From contig JAGLCR010000045.1 of assembly GCA_023146135.1 (NCBI GenBank), positions 1-54,929 of the forward strand: DNA of 54,929 nt, written 5' to 3'. Both the position numbers and the translations under genes were made by a program. Below, piece by piece: positions 16,389 to 24,812 of this stretch; the first letter of the stretch is position 1; every line of letters begins with the position of its first letter. Under the pieces are notes generated by a model. That model did not search any database. It saw only the letters and a program-made list of their open reading frames with translations, and was not told the DNA's origin. Origin of the DNA: Bacteroidales bacterium. GTDB lineage: Bacteria; Bacteroidota; Bacteroidia; Bacteroidales; UBA1556.

Positions 16389-17927
16389 TTAATTACTTGT
16401 AGGTATTGATATTTGTTCCATAACTTGGTCAATACTAAAACTTCCTGCTTTCATACGTGGAGGAAATGCTTCAAATGTTTTTAAGAAATCACCAACTATT
16501 TTAACAGCAGGTAATATTAAAAATACGTGATCCATATGCCAATCGTAATAGGTGTTAGATGTAATATTTGCAAACTCATAAGGGTCGCGTCTTAAATTAA
16601 AAATAAGAGGCATACGAAGAGGGGTAAATGGATTTGCCCAAACTTTCATTGTGCCTGTAGCACGCTGTTCCATAAAAATAAATTTCCAATCATCGTAACG
16701 TAAAGCGGTTAAATCACCATCATCAGAAAAATAGAAAAGTTCGTGTCTTCTACCTTCTTTTTCTTTTCCTGTGATATGAGGTAACATATTATAACCATCT
16801 AAATGCACTTTAAATGTTTTGTTTCCAACTTTCTTACCTTTCAATAATTCTTCTTTAATATTATCGTTTCCAACTGCAGCTAAATATGTAGGCATCCAAT
16901 CCAATCCTGAAATAATTTCGTTTGAAATTGAACCTGCCTTAATATGATTAGGCCAACGTATCATTGATGGTGTTCTCCAGCCACCTTCCCAGTTGGTGTT
17001 TTTCTCTCCTCTAAAAGGATTTAATGCTGCATCTGGCCATGTGTTTTTATGTGGTCCATTATCAGTACCATACTGTACAATAGTATTATCTGTAACTCCT
17101 AGTTCATCTAGCAAATCTAATAACTCGCCAACATGCATATCGTGCTCAACCATTCCGTCGCCATAAGTGTCTTGACCTGAAATACCTTTATGCTCTTCTT
17201 TTACGTGAGTTCTATAATGCATTCTTGTTCCGTTCCACCATACAAAAAATGGTTCGCCAGATTTTACAGCGTCTCTAATAAACTTTTTTGCAGCAGCAAT
17301 AGTTTCATCATCAACAGTTTCCATTCTCTTCTTAGTTAATGGTCCTGTATCTTCAATTTTACCATCGGCATAAGAATGAATTACTCCTCTTGGTCCAAAA
17401 GTCTTTCTGAAATCTGGATATTTCTCTGGATCTGGATAATCTGGTAATTCTGGCTCTTCTTCAGCATTTAAGTGATATAGATTTCCAAAAAACTCATCAA
17501 AACCATGATTAGTAGGCAAATGCTCATCTCTATCTCCTAAGTGATTTTTACCAAACTGACCTGTTCTATATCCAAGAGGCTTTAAAAGCTCTGCGATTGT
17601 TGGGTCTTTTTCGTTAATACCTTCTTTAGCACCTGGCAAACCTACTTTACTTAATCCTGTACGGAATACACTTTGCCCTAACATAAACGAAGAACGACCA
17701 GCGGTACATGACTGCTCCGAATAATAATCGGTAAACATCATACCTTCTTTAGCAACTCTGTCAATATTTGGTGTTTGATACCCAACCACACCGTGAGTAT
17801 ATGCGCTAATATTGGATTGTCCAATATCATCTCCCCAAATAACTAAAATATTGGGTTGTTTGTCTTTCTGAGCCATTAGTATAAATGGCATTACGAAAGC
17901 AATCACTATAATTGATAGTTTTTTCAT
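16389..17927 (-). CDS. secreted arylsulfatase-type sulfatase
   Basis: This 512-residue protein has a signal peptide (residues 1-19, MKKLSIIVIAFVMPFILMAQ). The metal-binding start ILVIWGDDIGQSN (D33, D34) and the sulfatase signature CTAGRSS follow, with C74 as the residue to be oxidised to formylglycine. Later motifs include TDNGPHKNTWPD and GGWRTPSMIRWP. It would hydrolyse sulfate esters in the periplasm, but the substrate cannot be told from the sequence. No maturase, SusC/D pair or other polysaccharide genes adjoin, so it is an orphan. It is flanked by its own promoter and terminator. Confidence 0.93.
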   Translation of the reverse strand: MKKLSIIVIAFVMPFILMAQKDKQPNILVIWGDDIGQSNISAYTHGVVGYQTPNIDRVAKEGMMFTDYYSEQSCTAGRSSFMLGQSVFRTGLSKVGLPGAKEGINEKDPTIAELLKPLGYRTGQFGKNHLGDRDEHLPTNHGFDEFFGNLYHLNAEEEPELPDYPDPEKYPDFRKTFGPRGVIHSYADGKIEDTGPLTKKRMETVDDETIAAAKKFIRDAVKSGEPFFVWWNGTRMHYRTHVKEEHKGISGQDTYGDGMVEHDMHVGELLDLLDELGVTDNTIVQYGTDNGPHKNTWPDAALNPFRGEKNTNWEGGWRTPSMIRWPNHIKAGSISNEIISGLDWMPTYLAAVGNDNIKEELLKGKKVGNKTFKVHLDGYNMLPHITGKEKEGRRHELFYFSDDGDLTALRYDDWKFIFMEQRATGTMKVWANPFTPLRMPLIFNLRRDPYEFANITSNTYYDWHMDHVFLILPAVKIVGDFLKTFEAFPPRMKAGSFSIDQVMEQISIPTSN

Positions 17928-17975
17928 AGATATTTAAAATTTTAATTTATACTTTAACTGTTTTTGGTAATAGGA

Positions 17976-17983
17976 CAAAGGTA
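17976..17983 (-). promoter_or_regulatory. -7 promoter element for the sulfatase gene
   Basis: The minus-strand reading is TACCTTTG, matching TAnnTTTG, 48 bases before the sulfatase ATG. Confidence 0.5.
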
Positions 17984-18111
17984 GTAATATTATTTGGAAA
18001 CATGTAGAATAATGAAAGCCCTAAAATTAGACACCAATTATCAATTAAAAAAATGTAAAAAAATAGAATTTCTATCAAAATAATGATTGCGTATTCAATG
18101 CTAGAAAAATG

Positions 18112-18119
18112 TAAATTTG
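18112..18119 (+). promoter_or_regulatory. -7 promoter element for the ABC exporter operon
   Basis: TAAATTTG matches TAnnTTTG, 22 bases before the ATG at 18142. A TTG at 18087-18089 is 22 bases upstream and may serve as the -33 element. Confidence 0.6.
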
Positions 18120-18141
18120 CTCAAACAAAAAATTCATATCA

Positions 18142-19071
18142 ATGGATATTCTAATTGCTGAAAATGTTACCAAAACTTATGCAAATCATCGTGCTTTGGA
18201 CAAGGTATCTATAAATGTTCCTGAAGGCAGTATTTATGGGCTTTTAGGCCCTAATGGTGCTGGAAAAACCACACTGATTCGTATCATAAATCAAATCACA
18301 GGACCTGATTCTGGAAAGGTAATTCTCAATGGTGAACCTTTACAAGCTAAACACACTTCAATGATTGGCTACTTGCCTGAAGAACGTGGGCTTTATAAGA
18401 AAATGAATGTGGGCGACCAAGCCATTTATCTTTCTCAACTTAAAGGTCTTTCTAAAAGTGAAAGCAAGAAAAGGTTGAAATACTGGTTTGAGAAATTTGA
18501 GATTGACTCATGGTGGAACCGTAAAGTAGAAGAATTATCCAAAGGTATGCAGCAAAAAATTCAGTTTATTGTAACCATACTACACGAACCAAAACTGCTA
18601 ATATTTGATGAACCTTTTAGTGGTTTCGACCCCATAAATACCGAGATATTAAAAGCAGAAATACTTAAACTAAAGGAAAATGGATCAACGGTAATATTCT
18701 CTACTCATAATATGGGTTCGGTGGAAGAAATATGTGATCATATTGCACTTATAAACAACTCTAAGAAAATTCTTGATGGAAACATGTTAGATATAAAACG
18801 TTCGCATCGTACTAATATATTTGAGATTGACTATGAGCCCTTTAATAAAAGCATAACGGACTTTCTGCCTGATGAGTTTAAGGTAATGGCACGCGAAGAT
18901 TATGGTTTAGGAAAACGAGCCCGGGTTAAAATGAAGGACGATTCACAAACTAACCAATTGCTCAACCTATTGATGAAAAACTCAAGAATAATTAAATTTC
19001 AAGAAGTGATACCAAGCATGAATGAAATTTTTATTCAAAAAGTACGTAATGAAAATCAAAATATCCGATAA
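18142..19071 (+). CDS. ABC transporter ATP-binding protein (NatA-like)
   Basis: The 309-residue ATPase has Walker A LLGPNGAGKTTLIR (about residues 34-47), the Q-loop region YLPEERGLYKKM, signature LSKGMQQKIQFI, Walker B LLIFDEPFSGFDP and the switch His in STHNM. The C-terminal 80 residues form the DUF4162-type extension of the NatA subgroup. It pairs with the permease that starts 5 bases downstream. NatA/NatB exporters extrude sodium in Bacillus, but substrates in Bacteroidota are mostly unknown, so only the exporter class is called. Confidence 0.95.
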   Translation: MDILIAENVTKTYANHRALDKVSINVPEGSIYGLLGPNGAGKTTLIRIINQITGPDSGKVILNGEPLQAKHTSMIGYLPEERGLYKKMNVGDQAIYLSQLKGLSKSESKKRLKYWFEKFEIDSWWNRKVEELSKGMQQKIQFIVTILHEPKLLIFDEPFSGFDPINTEILKAEILKLKENGSTVIFSTHNMGSVEEICDHIALINNSKKILDGNMLDIKRSHRTNIFEIDYEPFNKSITDFLPDEFKVMAREDYGLGKRARVKMKDDSQTNQLLNLLMKNSRIIKFQEVIPSMNEIFIQKVRNENQNIR

Positions 19072-19076
19072 GCACT

Positions 19077-20402
19077 ATGAATAAAATTTGGTTGATAATA
19101 CAAAGAGAGTACCTCACAAGGGTAAAAAAGAAGTCATTTATTATTATGACAATTTTAGGACCATTATTGATGGCTACAGTTATTATAGCACCTGTATTTA
19201 TTGCGTCGTGGGGTGATGAAGTAAAAACCGTAGGAATAGTAGATGATAGTGGTTTTTTTAAAACTGCATTTAAAGACAATAAACATCTAACTTTCAAGGA
19301 GCTTCATTTGGATGTTAGCGATGCAAAAAGAGATCGAGAAAAATTAGGTTGTGATATTATTCTATATATTCCTGAACCTGCCTACATTTACCCCAAAACT
19401 ATTTTTCTTTTTTCAGATAAAAGCATCGGCTTAAGTAATAAATCATACATAAAGAATGCCCTTAATAGTGACCTTAGAGAGCTTAGATTACGCAAAGCGG
19501 GAGTATCTCCTGAAGTAATCGAAAGTGCTAAAACATCCATTAATATTAAGGATATTACACTATCTGAAAGTGGAAGCGAAAAAGAAAGAATCAGTGAATT
19601 AGAATATGCATTGGGAATTGTTTTGGGCGTCTTAATATACTTTTTCATTTTTCTTTTTGGCACTCAAGTTATGCGCGGTGTAATTGAGGAAAAAACTAGC
19701 AGAATAATTGAAGTAATTATTTCCTCCGTTAAGCCGTTTCAATTGATGATGGGTAAAATAGTTGGAATTGCATTAGTTGGTCTTACTCAATTTACCCTTT
19801 GGGTAGTCCTTACAGGAGGAATCGTATTTGCAATGCAGGGGGTTTTTAGTAATGAAGTTGAGCAAATTAAGACTCAACAGATGATACAAACAGGCAAGGT
19901 TATGGATCCATCATCTAGTGTTAATATTGATAGAAGTTTTGATAAAACAACAGTCGTTTTCGAAGCGCTAATGAGTATTAACTATACAGCATTAATACTT
20001 AGTTTTCTATTTTATTTCCTATTTGGCTATCTTATTTATGCAGCTCTTTTTGCTTCCATTGGCTCAGCGGTAGATAATGATGCCGACACGCAACAGTTTG
20101 TACTGCCGGTTACTGTTCCACTCATCATCTCCATTGCTAGTTTGCAATTCATTGCAAATAATCCTGATGGGCCCGCCTCATTTTGGCTTTCCATTATACC
20201 ATTCACATCACCTGTTGCCATGATGGTACGTATTCCATTTGGTGTTCCTTGGTGGCAAGTTGCACTATCTATGTCCTTATTAGTATTAGGTTTTTTAGCC
20301 ACTACAGCTTTTGCTGCAAAAATTTATCGAGTGGGAATTCTTATGTATGGTAAAAAGCCCACATACAAAGAGTTGTGGAAGTGGTTGCGATATAAAGGTT
20401 GA
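19077..20402 (+). CDS. ABC-2 type permease (NatB-like)
   Basis: The 441-residue protein has one N-terminal transmembrane helix (about 22-44) after KIWLIIQREYLTRVKKKSF. A large extracytoplasmic loop of about 140 residues follows, then five or six further helices from about residue 180 on. The typical MRGVIEEKTSRIIEVIISSVKP cytoplasmic segment precedes the third helix. This is the membrane part of the ABC exporter encoded just upstream. The stop is followed by the CCCTTCGAC repeats and no clear terminator. Confidence 0.92.
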   Translation: MNKIWLIIQREYLTRVKKKSFIIMTILGPLLMATVIIAPVFIASWGDEVKTVGIVDDSGFFKTAFKDNKHLTFKELHLDVSDAKRDREKLGCDIILYIPEPAYIYPKTIFLFSDKSIGLSNKSYIKNALNSDLRELRLRKAGVSPEVIESAKTSINIKDITLSESGSEKERISELEYALGIVLGVLIYFFIFLFGTQVMRGVIEEKTSRIIEVIISSVKPFQLMMGKIVGIALVGLTQFTLWVVLTGGIVFAMQGVFSNEVEQIKTQQMIQTGKVMDPSSSVNIDRSFDKTTVVFEALMSINYTALILSFLFYFLFGYLIYAALFASIGSAVDNDADTQQFVLPVTVPLIISIASLQFIANNPDGPASFWLSIIPFTSPVAMMVRIPFGVPWWQVALSMSLLVLGFLATTAFAAKIYRVGILMYGKKPTYKELWKWLRYKG

Positions 20403-20413
20403 TATTCTATATT

Positions 20414-20532
20414 GCCCTTCGACCGGATTAAAGGTTGTTTCTATTGTCCCTTCGACAAGCTCAGGGACCAAGAACATCTACTTTTTGACAACAGTTTTTT
20501 ATATTAGCCCTTCGACAAGCTCAGGGGCCAAG
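20414..20532. repeat. CCCTTCGACAAGCTCAGGG intergenic repeats
   Basis: Two 25-base copies at 20448-20472 and 20508-20532 differ at one position (GGGACC against GGGGCC), with a partial CCCTTCGAC copy at 20415-20423. They lie between two convergent genes and their composition is more GC-rich than the surroundings. The same core is a common dispersed intergenic repeat in Bacteroidota and other bacteria. Confidence 0.8.
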
Positions 20533-20565
20533 TAACGGCTTGACAAGTGTCGAAAATATGGGGTT

Positions 20566-22125
20566 TCAACTTCTTTGTTTAGGAATTTTTGCCATGGCAT
20601 GTTCACTAATAGCTGTAATAGAAAGTGAAGGATTTACCCCAGGATTAGCCGAAATGGCTGCTCCATCACAAACCATCATGTTTTGATACCCAAAGACACG
20701 ATTATCCTTGTCAATCACTCCCTTGCTTGCATCTGCTCCCATTACAGCTCCGCCCAAAATATGAGCCGTAGAAGGAATTCCTACTAAAGTATCAGTTACC
20801 ATTGCCGTGGCTTTTCCATTTACAATCTTAGCAAAACTCTTTGTTAATTCAATGGATTCAGGGATAAAAGCAGTAGGTTTCTTGCCTGAACTCACTCTGG
20901 AAATTAAAGCTCCAAACAAACCTCTTTTGATGTGCAATGTGCTATCAATAGTTTGCATAAATAATAGCACCGTAGTTTTCTTTGACCACGAGTTAACAAA
21001 ATAAACTCTAAAGAAATCGATAGGCGAAAGAATGATTTTCCCAATCAATTTACCCAAACGAATAAAGATATTACTCCCTGTAACATAGGGGAAATGAAGT
21101 ATTTTCCAAAAGCCTGAGCCTTCCGCATAGCGCACGGGCTCCAAATGACTATTTTCATCGGTATGTAAAATACTGCCAATGGCCACACCTTTCGAAAAAT
21201 CAGTTTCTTTATCTAAAGAAGAAACACTTATCAATGTTTCATTATTGGTGCGTATATCATCACCTATCTTATCCGACAAATTTGGCAAAGAGTCCTGTTT
21301 TAGTTTAAGAAGCAGTTTCACCGTCCCCACAACACCACCAGAGAAAATCACATTCATTGCTTTATAACTCTTGGTTCTCCCAAGCAAAGAAATAGATTTT
21401 GCCTTAATAGTATATCCCTCACTACCATCAGCAGCTCCATCAGGTTTTACATCTATTACTTCCTGCTCCGAAATAATTTCCGCTCCTTTTTTCTGTGCTA
21501 GATGCAGGTAATTCGTATCCAAAGTATTTTTGGCTCCATAGCGACAACCAGTCATACAGCCACCACAAAAAGTACAAGCCGTTTTATCAGGCCCCTCACC
21601 ATCAAAATAAGGATCAGGAACTGTTTTATCAGCTTCGCCAAAGAACACAGAAACTTCTGTTGCTTCAAATTTATCTTCCTTCCCCATTTGCTTAGCCAAA
21701 GCTTTTAATCCCATATCTGCATCATATAATTTAGGATTTTGTGTAGCACCAAGCATTTTTAAAGCTTGTGCATAAAAGGGCTTAAGCTCCTCTTGCCAGT
21801 CGGCCAAGCTAGCCCAACTACCTGTACTATAAAAGTTTTTAGTAGGAATAGGCAATGTATTTGCATATACCAATGAGCCCCCGCCAACACCGGTTCCCGA
21901 CAAGGCTAAAATATGGCGAAAGGCACTTATTTTCATGATACCATAAAAGCCCAAACGTGGCATCCATAGCCATTTACGCAAATTCCAATTGGTTTTGGGA
22001 AAATCATCTGATTTATACCATTTACCTTTTTCGATTACTAAAACCTTATAGCCCTTTTCAGAAAGGCGCAATGCACTTACTGAGCCTCCGAAGCCACTCC
22101 CGATAATAATATAGTCGTATTCCAT
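20566..22125 (-). CDS. GMC family FAD-dependent oxidoreductase
   Basis: The 519-residue enzyme starts with the FAD dinucleotide fold IIIGSGFGGSVSALRLSEKG (residues 6-25). GTGVGGGSLVYAN (about 78-90) follows, and it ends with the GMC C-terminal motif MMVCDGAAISANPGVNPS, with the active-site His probably in AHILGG. A four-Cys cluster CTFCGGCMTGC (C184, C187, C190, C194) sits in the substrate-domain insertion, as in the cholesterol-oxidase / long-chain-alcohol-oxidase branch. It should oxidise an alcohol group of a hydrophobic substrate, which cannot be specified. No signal peptide is present. It is convergent with the ABC permease gene. Confidence 0.9.
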   Translation of the reverse strand: MEYDYIIIGSGFGGSVSALRLSEKGYKVLVIEKGKWYKSDDFPKTNWNLRKWLWMPRLGFYGIMKISAFRHILALSGTGVGGGSLVYANTLPIPTKNFYSTGSWASLADWQEELKPFYAQALKMLGATQNPKLYDADMGLKALAKQMGKEDKFEATEVSVFFGEADKTVPDPYFDGEGPDKTACTFCGGCMTGCRYGAKNTLDTNYLHLAQKKGAEIISEQEVIDVKPDGAADGSEGYTIKAKSISLLGRTKSYKAMNVIFSGGVVGTVKLLLKLKQDSLPNLSDKIGDDIRTNNETLISVSSLDKETDFSKGVAIGSILHTDENSHLEPVRYAEGSGFWKILHFPYVTGSNIFIRLGKLIGKIILSPIDFFRVYFVNSWSKKTTVLLFMQTIDSTLHIKRGLFGALISRVSSGKKPTAFIPESIELTKSFAKIVNGKATAMVTDTLVGIPSTAHILGGAVMGADASKGVIDKDNRVFGYQNMMVCDGAAISANPGVNPSLSITAISEHAMAKIPKQRS

Positions 22126-22145
22126 ATTTTAAAGTTTAACTACAT

Positions 22146-22153
22146 CAAATTTA
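22146..22153 (-). promoter_or_regulatory. -7 promoter element for the GMC oxidoreductase gene
   Basis: The minus-strand reading is TAAATTTG, matching TAnnTTTG, 20 bases before the ATG at 22125. Confidence 0.55.
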
Positions 22154-22212
22154 TGAAAATTATTGAGTCAATAACGAAAAGCCCCACTTTTCTCACGCTT
22201 TATTAAAAATCA

Positions 22213-22220
22213 TACCTTTG
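22213..22220 (+). promoter_or_regulatory. -7 promoter element for rlmD
   Basis: TACCTTTG matches TAnnTTTG. It overlaps the in-frame TTG at 22218, which rules that codon out and supports the ATG at 22245. Confidence 0.6.
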
Positions 22221-22244
22221 CCGCCAAATAGAACAAGCAATAAG

Positions 22245-23678
22245 ATGGGAAGAAAAAAGCGTAGAGAAAAACCCTTATTACAAGAGGTAGAAATTACTGC
22301 AGCAGGAGCTGAAGGAAAGGCCATTGGTCGTGTTGATGATAAAGTAGTGTTTGTGCCATTCGGTGCTCCAGGCGATATAGTAGATGTACAGGTAAGTAAA
22401 AAGAAACGCTCCTATATGGAGGGACGAATTACTAAGTTTCACAAAAAATCTGATTTGCGTATCGAAGCTGCTTGCGAACATTTCACCGTTTGTGGAGGTT
22501 GCAAATGGCAACACCTCCCCTATGCCGAACAAGCTAAGTTTAAGCAAAAACAAGTTGAGGATAATCTTTCGCGCATTGGTCATATTGATGTTTCAGAAAT
22601 AAAACCAATTATTGCTGCTGAAAAAGAGTATTATTATCGTAACAAACTAGAATACACCTTCTCTAACCTAGCATGGCTCACCGATTTTAATAAAGAAATG
22701 GATTTTGCCGACCGTGATATGAATGCATTGGGTTTTCATATCCCTGGTATGTTCGACCGTGTATTAGACATTAATCATTGTCATTTACAGCCTGAGCCTT
22801 CCAATAAAATACGATTGGCAGTAAAGGCTTATGCAAAAGAGCATTCGCTTACATTTTTTGACATTCGCAACCAACATGGCTTTTTAAGAAACCTAATTGT
22901 TCGAACCTCATCCACTGGTGAAACTATGGTTATCGTTGTTTTCTTCCATGAAGAAAAAGACGCTCGAGAAGGATTGCTTGCGCATCTTCAGGACAACTTC
23001 CCTGAGATTACTTCATTGATGTATATCATCAACGAAAAGAAAAATGATAGCATCACTGATCAAGAAGTGGAGTTATTTGCAGGCAAGGATTTTATGTATG
23101 AGCAAATGGAAGACTTAAAGTTCAAAGTTGGCCCAAAATCATTTTTCCAAACCAATAATGATCAAGCCTATAATCTGTATAAAATTACTCGTGAATTTGC
23201 TAATCTAAGCGGAAACGAATTGGTTTATGATTTATATACTGGCACAGGTACCATTGCCAATTTTGTAGCTAAAAAGGCAAAAAAAGTAATTGGCATTGAG
23301 TATGTTCCTGAGGCCATTGAAGATGCAAAGATAAATTCCAATTTGAATAAAATTGAGAATACTGATTATTTTGCTGGCGATATGGTAAAGGTCTTGGACG
23401 ATTTATTTATTGATACTCACGGAAAGCCTGATGTAATTATTACCGATCCTCCGCGTGCTGGCATGCACCCAAAAGTGGTGGAGCTATTAAACCGTATCGA
23501 GGCACAACGTATTGTTTATGTGAGCTGTAACCCAGCCACCCAAGCTCGTGATGTGGAAATATTGATGGAAAAATATGACGTAAAAGCCATACAGCCAGTG
23601 GATATGTTTCCTCAAACACATCATGTGGAAAATGTGATTCTTTTGGAGTTAAAAACTACTCAAGAAGCTTCGAATTAA
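22245..23678 (+). CDS. rlmD: 23S rRNA (uracil-5-)-methyltransferase, RlmD type
   Basis: The 477-residue protein has an N-terminal TRAM RNA-binding domain (residues 10-65). An iron-sulfur site follows, with C77, C83 and C86 in CEHFTVCGGC and probably the Cys of INHCHLQP. The SAM-binding fold is marked by YDLYTGTGTIANF, the motif TDPPRAGMHP and the catalytic Cys in YVSCNPATQARD. It methylates a uracil C5 in 23S rRNA. RlmC or RlmCD specificity cannot be excluded. Its 3' end overlaps the convergent aroK gene by 23 bases. Confidence 0.92.
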   Translation: MGRKKRREKPLLQEVEITAAGAEGKAIGRVDDKVVFVPFGAPGDIVDVQVSKKKRSYMEGRITKFHKKSDLRIEAACEHFTVCGGCKWQHLPYAEQAKFKQKQVEDNLSRIGHIDVSEIKPIIAAEKEYYYRNKLEYTFSNLAWLTDFNKEMDFADRDMNALGFHIPGMFDRVLDINHCHLQPEPSNKIRLAVKAYAKEHSLTFFDIRNQHGFLRNLIVRTSSTGETMVIVVFFHEEKDAREGLLAHLQDNFPEITSLMYIINEKKNDSITDQEVELFAGKDFMYEQMEDLKFKVGPKSFFQTNNDQAYNLYKITREFANLSGNELVYDLYTGTGTIANFVAKKAKKVIGIEYVPEAIEDAKINSNLNKIENTDYFAGDMVKVLDDLFIDTHGKPDVIITDPPRAGMHPKVVELLNRIEAQRIVYVSCNPATQARDVEILMEKYDVKAIQPVDMFPQTHHVENVILLELKTTQEASN

Positions 23679-24168
23679 TCAGATTAAGTAATTCTGGTAT
23701 TTTCAAACTTTCTCCTTTAATGAGAAGGTGTGATTTATTATAAAACCGCTCTCTTTCGCCAAGCTGATGTTGAACAAATTCAAATAATTCGCCATCAGAT
23801 AATCCTTTAACTAAAGGTCTTGGAGATTTTGCATTTTGCAGTCGTGAGGATAATGAAACAGCACTCATTTTTATATAAACACTAATTCCATGCTGATTTA
23901 TTTGTTCCAAATTATCGAAATAGCAAGGAGTACCTCCTCCTAATGAAATTACTGTATTTTCAAGCTTAAAGCATTTATGTAATTCCTTGTGCTCAAGTTC
24001 TCGAAACGACTCCTCCCCTTTCTTTTGAAAGTAATCATTGATACTCATTCCTATACTTTGTTCAATTTGAACATCCAAATCAACAAAATCATACGACATA
24101 GAACGACTGAGTTTTTTTCCAACAGTTGTTTTGCCACTTCCCATATAACCAATTAAAAAGACATTCAT
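23656..24168 (-). CDS. aroK: shikimate kinase
   Basis: The 170-residue kinase has Walker A GYMGSGKTT (residues 7-15), the shikimate-binding VDLD (29-32), the lid-side FRELE arginine and the Walker-B-like motif ISLGGGTPC. The length is typical. It phosphorylates shikimate at C3. The other pathway genes present are aroE, aroQ, aroB and aroA. The end overlaps rlmD by 23 bases, which may couple the two convergent transcripts. Confidence 0.95.
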   Translation of the reverse strand: MNVFLIGYMGSGKTTVGKKLSRSMSYDFVDLDVQIEQSIGMSINDYFQKKGEESFRELEHKELHKCFKLENTVISLGGGTPCYFDNLEQINQHGISVYIKMSAVSLSSRLQNAKSPRPLVKGLSDGELFEFVQHQLGERERFYNKSHLLIKGESLKIPELLNLINSKLLE

Positions 24169-24220
24169 TTATTAATATTTTACTTAATGATTGTTTTTAT
24201 AATTCAAATTAATATTTTTT

Positions 24221-24345
24221 GTGATTTTGAAATTTCATAGTGAAACGGAGAAACCTCAAAATTGTACCCAAAAGTATTTCCGCTCTTGTCATGCTGAGTG
24301 ATTTTGAATTTTCGTAGTGAAACGGAGAAACCTCAAAATTGTACC
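24221..24345. repeat. pair of 48-bp direct repeats between aroK and the M15 peptidase gene
   Basis: Copies at 24221-24268 and 24298-24345 share GTGATTTTGAA, then a short variable part, then GTGAAACGGAGAAACCTC and AAAATTGTACC, differing at about two positions. The second copy is bracketed by GTCATGC (24288-24294) and its complement GCATGAC (24349-24355), so one unit is flanked by an inverted repeat. This looks like a dispersed Bacteroidota intergenic repeat. It fills most of the 189-base spacer. Confidence 0.82.
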
Positions 24346-24357
24346 GAAGCATGACTT

Positions 24358-24801
24358 CTATGCATTAAAAACATACACTTTTCCTTGGCCTTCTTTAACA
24401 GCCACATCAAGATGCACCCAATTTACATTTGCTTCAAGCCGAATGGGGTGTGGCAAACGGTCGGCCATATCAACCAATCGATCACGTACCTCGGCAGCTG
24501 ACATACCTTTTATATCAAAATCCAAGGCCTGACCAAAAACATGAGCCGACAAATACAGTTTACCCTCTAAGGTTTTCTTTTTTACCACGCTACCAGTATT
24601 TTCGCGTAAGCCACGTTGGGAAAATGCTTTTCCAAAAAACCAGCCATTCACATAAATCGATTTATTAAACTCTTCGCGAATAAACAACATAAGCTCAATA
24701 AGTCGAGGGTCGAAAAAACGCCAAGCATTCTCTCCCTCCTTATTATATACTTCTCGCGAAACTAATTCACGAATATCAAAGTAATCTCTTATATTGCTCA
24801 T
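24358..24801 (-). CDS. M15-like peptidase (D-Ala-D-Ala carboxypeptidase fold)
   Basis: The 147-residue protein has the zinc-ligand pattern of M15_3-type enzymes, SAHVFGQALDFDIKG and NWVHLDV, with His, Asp and His in the expected order. Such enzymes cut peptidoglycan peptides, and phage endolysins use the same domain. No signal peptide, holin or phage genes are nearby, so a cellular enzyme or a domesticated lysin is possible. It lies 11 bases downstream of the C1 peptidase gene, so they are probably co-transcribed. The exact substrate is unknown. Confidence 0.75.
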   Translation of the reverse strand: MSNIRDYFDIRELVSREVYNKEGENAWRFFDPRLIELMLFIREEFNKSIYVNGWFFGKAFSQRGLRENTGSVVKKKTLEGKLYLSAHVFGQALDFDIKGMSAAEVRDRLVDMADRLPHPIRLEANVNWVHLDVAVKEGQGKVYVFNA

Positions 24802-24812
24802 AATTAATGTAA

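Noticed and set aside
24358-24801. prophage remnant based on the endolysin-like M15 domain
   Set aside because: No holin, structural, integrase or attachment sequences are near. A lone M15 domain is common in bacteria.
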